From JBBIVP01 sp037439705 [NCBI: bacterium] (lineage in GTDB: Bacteria > JBBIVP01): a stretch of DNA of 6,918 nucleotides. The notes beneath the pieces were generated by a model. That model was not told the DNA's origin. It saw only the letters and a program-made list of their open reading frames with translations, and ran no database searches. The DNA is taken from NCBI GenBank assembly GCA_037439705.1, contig JBBIVP010000059.1, forward strand, positions 1 to 6,918. The letters run 5' to 3'. Positions 5,503 to 6,918 of the stretch are shown one piece after another. The stretch's first letter is position 1, and the number at the start of each line of letters is the position of its first letter. The position numbers were made by a program, and so were the translations under genes.

Positions 5503-6455
5503 TAAAATTTCCAGAGTAATCCTGCCCCGAAAGAAGGAAATACAACCTCTGATGTTCTGCCTCCCAGCCCTGTAAAGAGTTTTAAAGCAGTTGAATCCTT
5601 TGTCCATATTATTGTTCCCACAAGCATCCTAAATCCGGGATTAATCTCTGGAATTGGTATCCATTCAACTGCTGCATCTCCGTATAGAAAAACTTTAGAT
5701 GTTACAGGGGTTTGAAAGAGAATGTGAGCCATTGCACCTGTATAATCTTCAAACATTCCCCCTATCAGAAGGTATGTTTTGAATTCAGAGCCTATTATCA
5801 TTCCCCCATCAAAACCATATCCTATTCCATCCGGGTCAAGTCCTATTTTGAACTTGAATGTGATGGAAAAATATTCTCCTCCGAAAAGGAACTCGGAATA
5901 GCCGTAATAAAAGTCTGCCCTTTTATACTGGTCTTTATAATCATCAGGTATGGCAAATGCGTATATCCCGCCCATTCCGAATCTCAAGCCATACAGAACT
6001 TCTCTGTGATGAGAGTATCTGAATCCAAGTTCACTTCTCAAAAATATGTCGTCTGAGTCATACATACAGTAATCTAATGTAAGTCCAAGGTCTTTCCTTA
6101 TAAATTCTTTTTTAACCTCTTTCTCTTTTTCAATTTTTTTTGAAAGATATATCACATCACCTGTTTTGACCTCCGTAATTTGTAATCCCTTGGCAGGCAC
6201 AGCCACGGATACATTTGTGCCAATTTTCTGGATTATAATAGTTCCTACGGGTATTTCCCCGTAGATAATTTTACCTGTTACTGGATGCCTCATCTCAATT
6301 CCTGAACGAAAGAGTTCAAACGCCTGACCTATTGAAACACCGTCTTCTTGTGTAATATCAAGGTAGATCTCCGTTTCTGTAACCTTAATCACATACCTCT
6401 TTTCTTTCACAGTCTCCTGTGCGGTTATAAAAAGTGCAATTATCAACCAGACCAT
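5502..6455 (-). CDS. Secreted protein with FlgT-C-like domain and beta-rich C-terminal barrel
   Basis: This 317-residue protein begins with a very short hydrophobic signal (residues 1-12, no basic residue). Residues 21-104 form a small beta domain: TEIYLDITQEDGVSIGQAFELFRSG, HPVTGKIIYGEIPVGTIIIQKIG, then KTGDVIYL. This pattern resembles the FlgT C-terminal and CsgG-associated beta domains in which a 'G..DGV..G..FE..R' turn and a closing 'GD.V' recur. A charged linker (106-121) precedes about 195 residues of alternating polar and hydrophobic strands with many Gly, Tyr and Phe, ending SFGAGLLWKF. The terminal Phe and strand pattern suggest an outer-membrane beta barrel. An in-frame TAA at 6465-6467 lies inside the -10 box, so ATG 6455 is the most upstream possible ATG. 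The stop overlaps the next start (TAATG, 5500-5504). It likely works with the two CsgG/P13-like proteins downstream. Exact function is unrecognised. Confidence 0.8.
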   Translation of the reverse strand: MVWLIIALFITAQETVKEKRYVIKVTETEIYLDITQEDGVSIGQAFELFRSGIEMRHPVTGKIIYGEIPVGTIIIQKIGTNVSVAVPAKGLQITEVKTGDVIYLSKKIEKEKEVKKEFIRKDLGLTLDYCMYDSDDIFLRSELGFRYSHHREVLYGLRFGMGGIYAFAIPDDYKDQYKRADFYYGYSEFLFGGEYFSITFKFKIGLDPDGIGYGFDGGMIIGSEFKTYLLIGGMFEDYTGAMAHILFQTPVTSKVFLYGDAAVEWIPIPEINPGFRMLVGTIIWTKDSTALKLFTGLGGRTSEVVFPSFGAGLLWKF

Positions 6456-6461
6456 AATAAA

Positions 6462-6490
6462 ATTTTAAAAAAGAAATTTGTAAAAGTCAA
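6462..6490 (-). promoter_or_regulatory. Strong sigma70-type promoter for the envelope gene trio
   Basis: On the minus strand -35 TTGACT (6485-6490), a spacer of exactly 17 bp and -10 TAAAAT (6462-6467) are each one base from consensus. Just six bases (TTTATT) separate the -10 from the ATG at 6455, so transcription should begin at the start codon or a base beside it, and there is no Shine-Dalgarno. The arrangement repeats that upstream of the transporter gene. Confidence 0.7.
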
Positions 6491-6566
6491 TAAGATTTTT
6501 TATAGAAGAACATAGACATTGTTACGGAAAAGGGGGCCGAAATTTGAGTTAAAAGGATAAGATTGG

Positions 6567-6583
6567 ATGAAAAGCACTTTCAT
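6567..6583. repeat. Hairpin-forming inverted repeat ATGAAA / TTTCAT
   Basis: Six-base perfect arms flank a five-base loop (AGCAC) within the non-coding gap. It has no T-run and is not positioned as a terminator for the neighbouring genes. Function is unknown. Confidence 0.4.
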
Positions 6584-6610
6584 AGGTTTAAAGGTTTAAA
6601 AAACTCAAAA

Positions 6611-6623
6611 GTCAGGACCTGAC
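6611..6623. repeat. 13-bp palindrome GTCAGGACCTGAC
   Basis: Perfect six-base arms GTCAGG and CCTGAC flank a single A. It lies next to the inverted TTTGAGTT core and within the 100-bp spaced direct repeat. It could be an operator for the adjacent repressor or part of a REP-like or mobile-element end; neither can be settled from one copy. Confidence 0.5.
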
Positions 6624-6691
6624 CACCAAACCGGACAGGAGATTTGAGTTAAAATGAGGGACACTTATATGGTGACAATAATCTATATGTT

Positions 6692-6721
6692 CAGTACATC
6701 AATTTACAGTATATCAATTTA
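6692..6721. repeat. Two tandem 15-bp repeats at the 3' end of the repressor gene
   Basis: CAGTACATCAATTTA (6692-6706) is followed directly by CAGTATATCAATTTA (6707-6721), differing at one base. The second copy contains the stop codon of the minus-strand regulator gene. It may be a small tandem duplication or paired binding sites. Confidence 0.65.
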
Positions 6722-6918
6722 TTTTTGGGAATCCGTTTTCAACCTTCTTGCAAAATCAATCATAGTTTTTAAAATGACCTCAGCATTTTCTTTGGGAAGT
6801 GAACTCAACTCATTTATCAATTCTTTTACTAAACATGAGAGTCTGATATTTCCATTTCCTGACAAAAGCCAATCAAGGGTAAAATTCGTTCTTGAAATGG
6901 TATGTATAAATTCTTCTA
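6719..6918 (-). CDS. C-terminal part of an XRE-family (CI-like) HTH regulator, partial
   Basis: The last 65 codons are visible, opening EEFIHTISRTNFTLDWLLSG and ending TDSQK before TAA; the 5' part lies beyond the right edge. The segment TLDWLLSGNGNIR matches the end of the HTH domain in XRE/CI-type repressors, where a 'xxWLLxGxG' motif follows the recognition helices. It is followed by an amphipathic helical tail (about residues 28-60), often seen in dimerising small regulators. Such proteins bind operators in phage, plasmid or toxin-antitoxin control circuits or in host regulation. No partner is visible in the window. The reading frame is intact throughout. The call rests on one strong motif plus helical character; DNA-binding helices cannot be checked here. 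Confidence 0.7.
   Translation of the reverse strand, partial: EEFIHTISRTNFTLDWLLSGNGNIRLSCLVKELINELSSLPKENAEVILKTMIDFARRLKTDSQK

Larger units (their letters stand above)
6542..6654. repeat. Spaced repeats of ATTTGAGTTAAAA flanking an inverted copy
   Basis: ATTTGAGTTAAAA occurs at 6542-6554 and again at 6642-6654, exactly 100 bp apart in the same orientation. The inverted core AACTCAAA lies between them at 6602-6609. The enclosed segment also has the palindrome at 6611-6623 and a tandem GGTTTAAA pair (6585-6600). Inference: edge of a small non-coding element or a relic of one; no open frame of useful length is present. Confidence 0.5.

Noticed and set aside
4979-5575. Two plus-strand open frames opposite CsgG/P13-like paralogue 1
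   Set aside because: They are antisense shadows with biased composition and no independent support.
5503-5607. Upstream extension of the CsgG-like paralogue 1 by 35 codons
   Set aside because: The extension has no signal-peptide character, lies wholly within the preceding gene, and the inner Met at 5502 gives a textbook signal peptide with a TAATG junction.
5712-6056. Plus-strand 114-codon frame opposite the barrel-like protein gene
   Set aside because: The opposing gene has signal peptide, domains, promoter and coupling; this frame has none.
6605-6623. Palindrome read on the minus strand plus TTTT as an intrinsic terminator of the repressor gene
   Set aside because: The six-base arms leave a one-base loop, which cannot fold as drawn, and the T-run is short; at most a four-base stem remains.

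Overview
The window is AT-rich (by eye roughly 35-40 % GC) and tightly packed, with nearly all coding on the minus strand. Sec-type signal peptides, proteins ending in Phe like outer-membrane barrels, CsgG-like domains and a YfgM/BamB-like pair indicate a diderm bacterium. The transporter is a very close relative of LeuT from the hyperthermophile Aquifex aeolicus, and the proteins are rich in Lys, Glu and Ile. A thermophilic or uncultured diderm lineage is a reasonable guess, but the window alone does not fix the taxon.

Layout from right to left, the direction of transcription. (1) 6719-6918: the 3' end of an XRE-type (CI-like) repressor gene running off the window, ending in a 15-bp tandem repeat. 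(2) 6456-6718: no gene; short direct and inverted repeats, a 13-bp palindrome, and a strong sigma70-type promoter at its left edge. (3) 6455 to 3839: three tightly coupled envelope genes. The first encodes a secreted protein with a FlgT-C-like domain plus a predicted beta-rich barrel. The next two encode paralogues with a CsgG/TolB-like N-domain and a glycine-rich hydrophobic P13-like C-domain. All three end in Phe. (4) A second promoter at 3775-3803, then a second coupled run: a LeuT-family Na+ symporter, a 48-residue one-helix protein resembling MetS-type transporter subunits, a YfgM-like membrane-anchored TPR protein, and a PQQ-type beta-propeller protein (BamB-like). (5) 1-339: a plus-strand, frameshifted and internally deleted IS1595/ISXO2-type transposase remnant that ends 6 bp from the propeller gene's stop codon.

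The genes read as two transcription units. The first makes an uncharacterised outer-envelope set. The second joins amino-acid uptake (symporter plus small subunit) to a TPR/propeller pair arranged as in the yfgM-bamB order of proteobacteria. Both promoters place the -10 element only 6-7 bp before the ATG, so both units are predicted to begin with leaderless mRNAs, whereas the internal small gene and the TPR gene have clear Shine-Dalgarno sequences. The least conventional items are the small transporter companion gene, the CsgG+P13-like paralogue pair, and substitutions in the LeuT-like substrate pocket.
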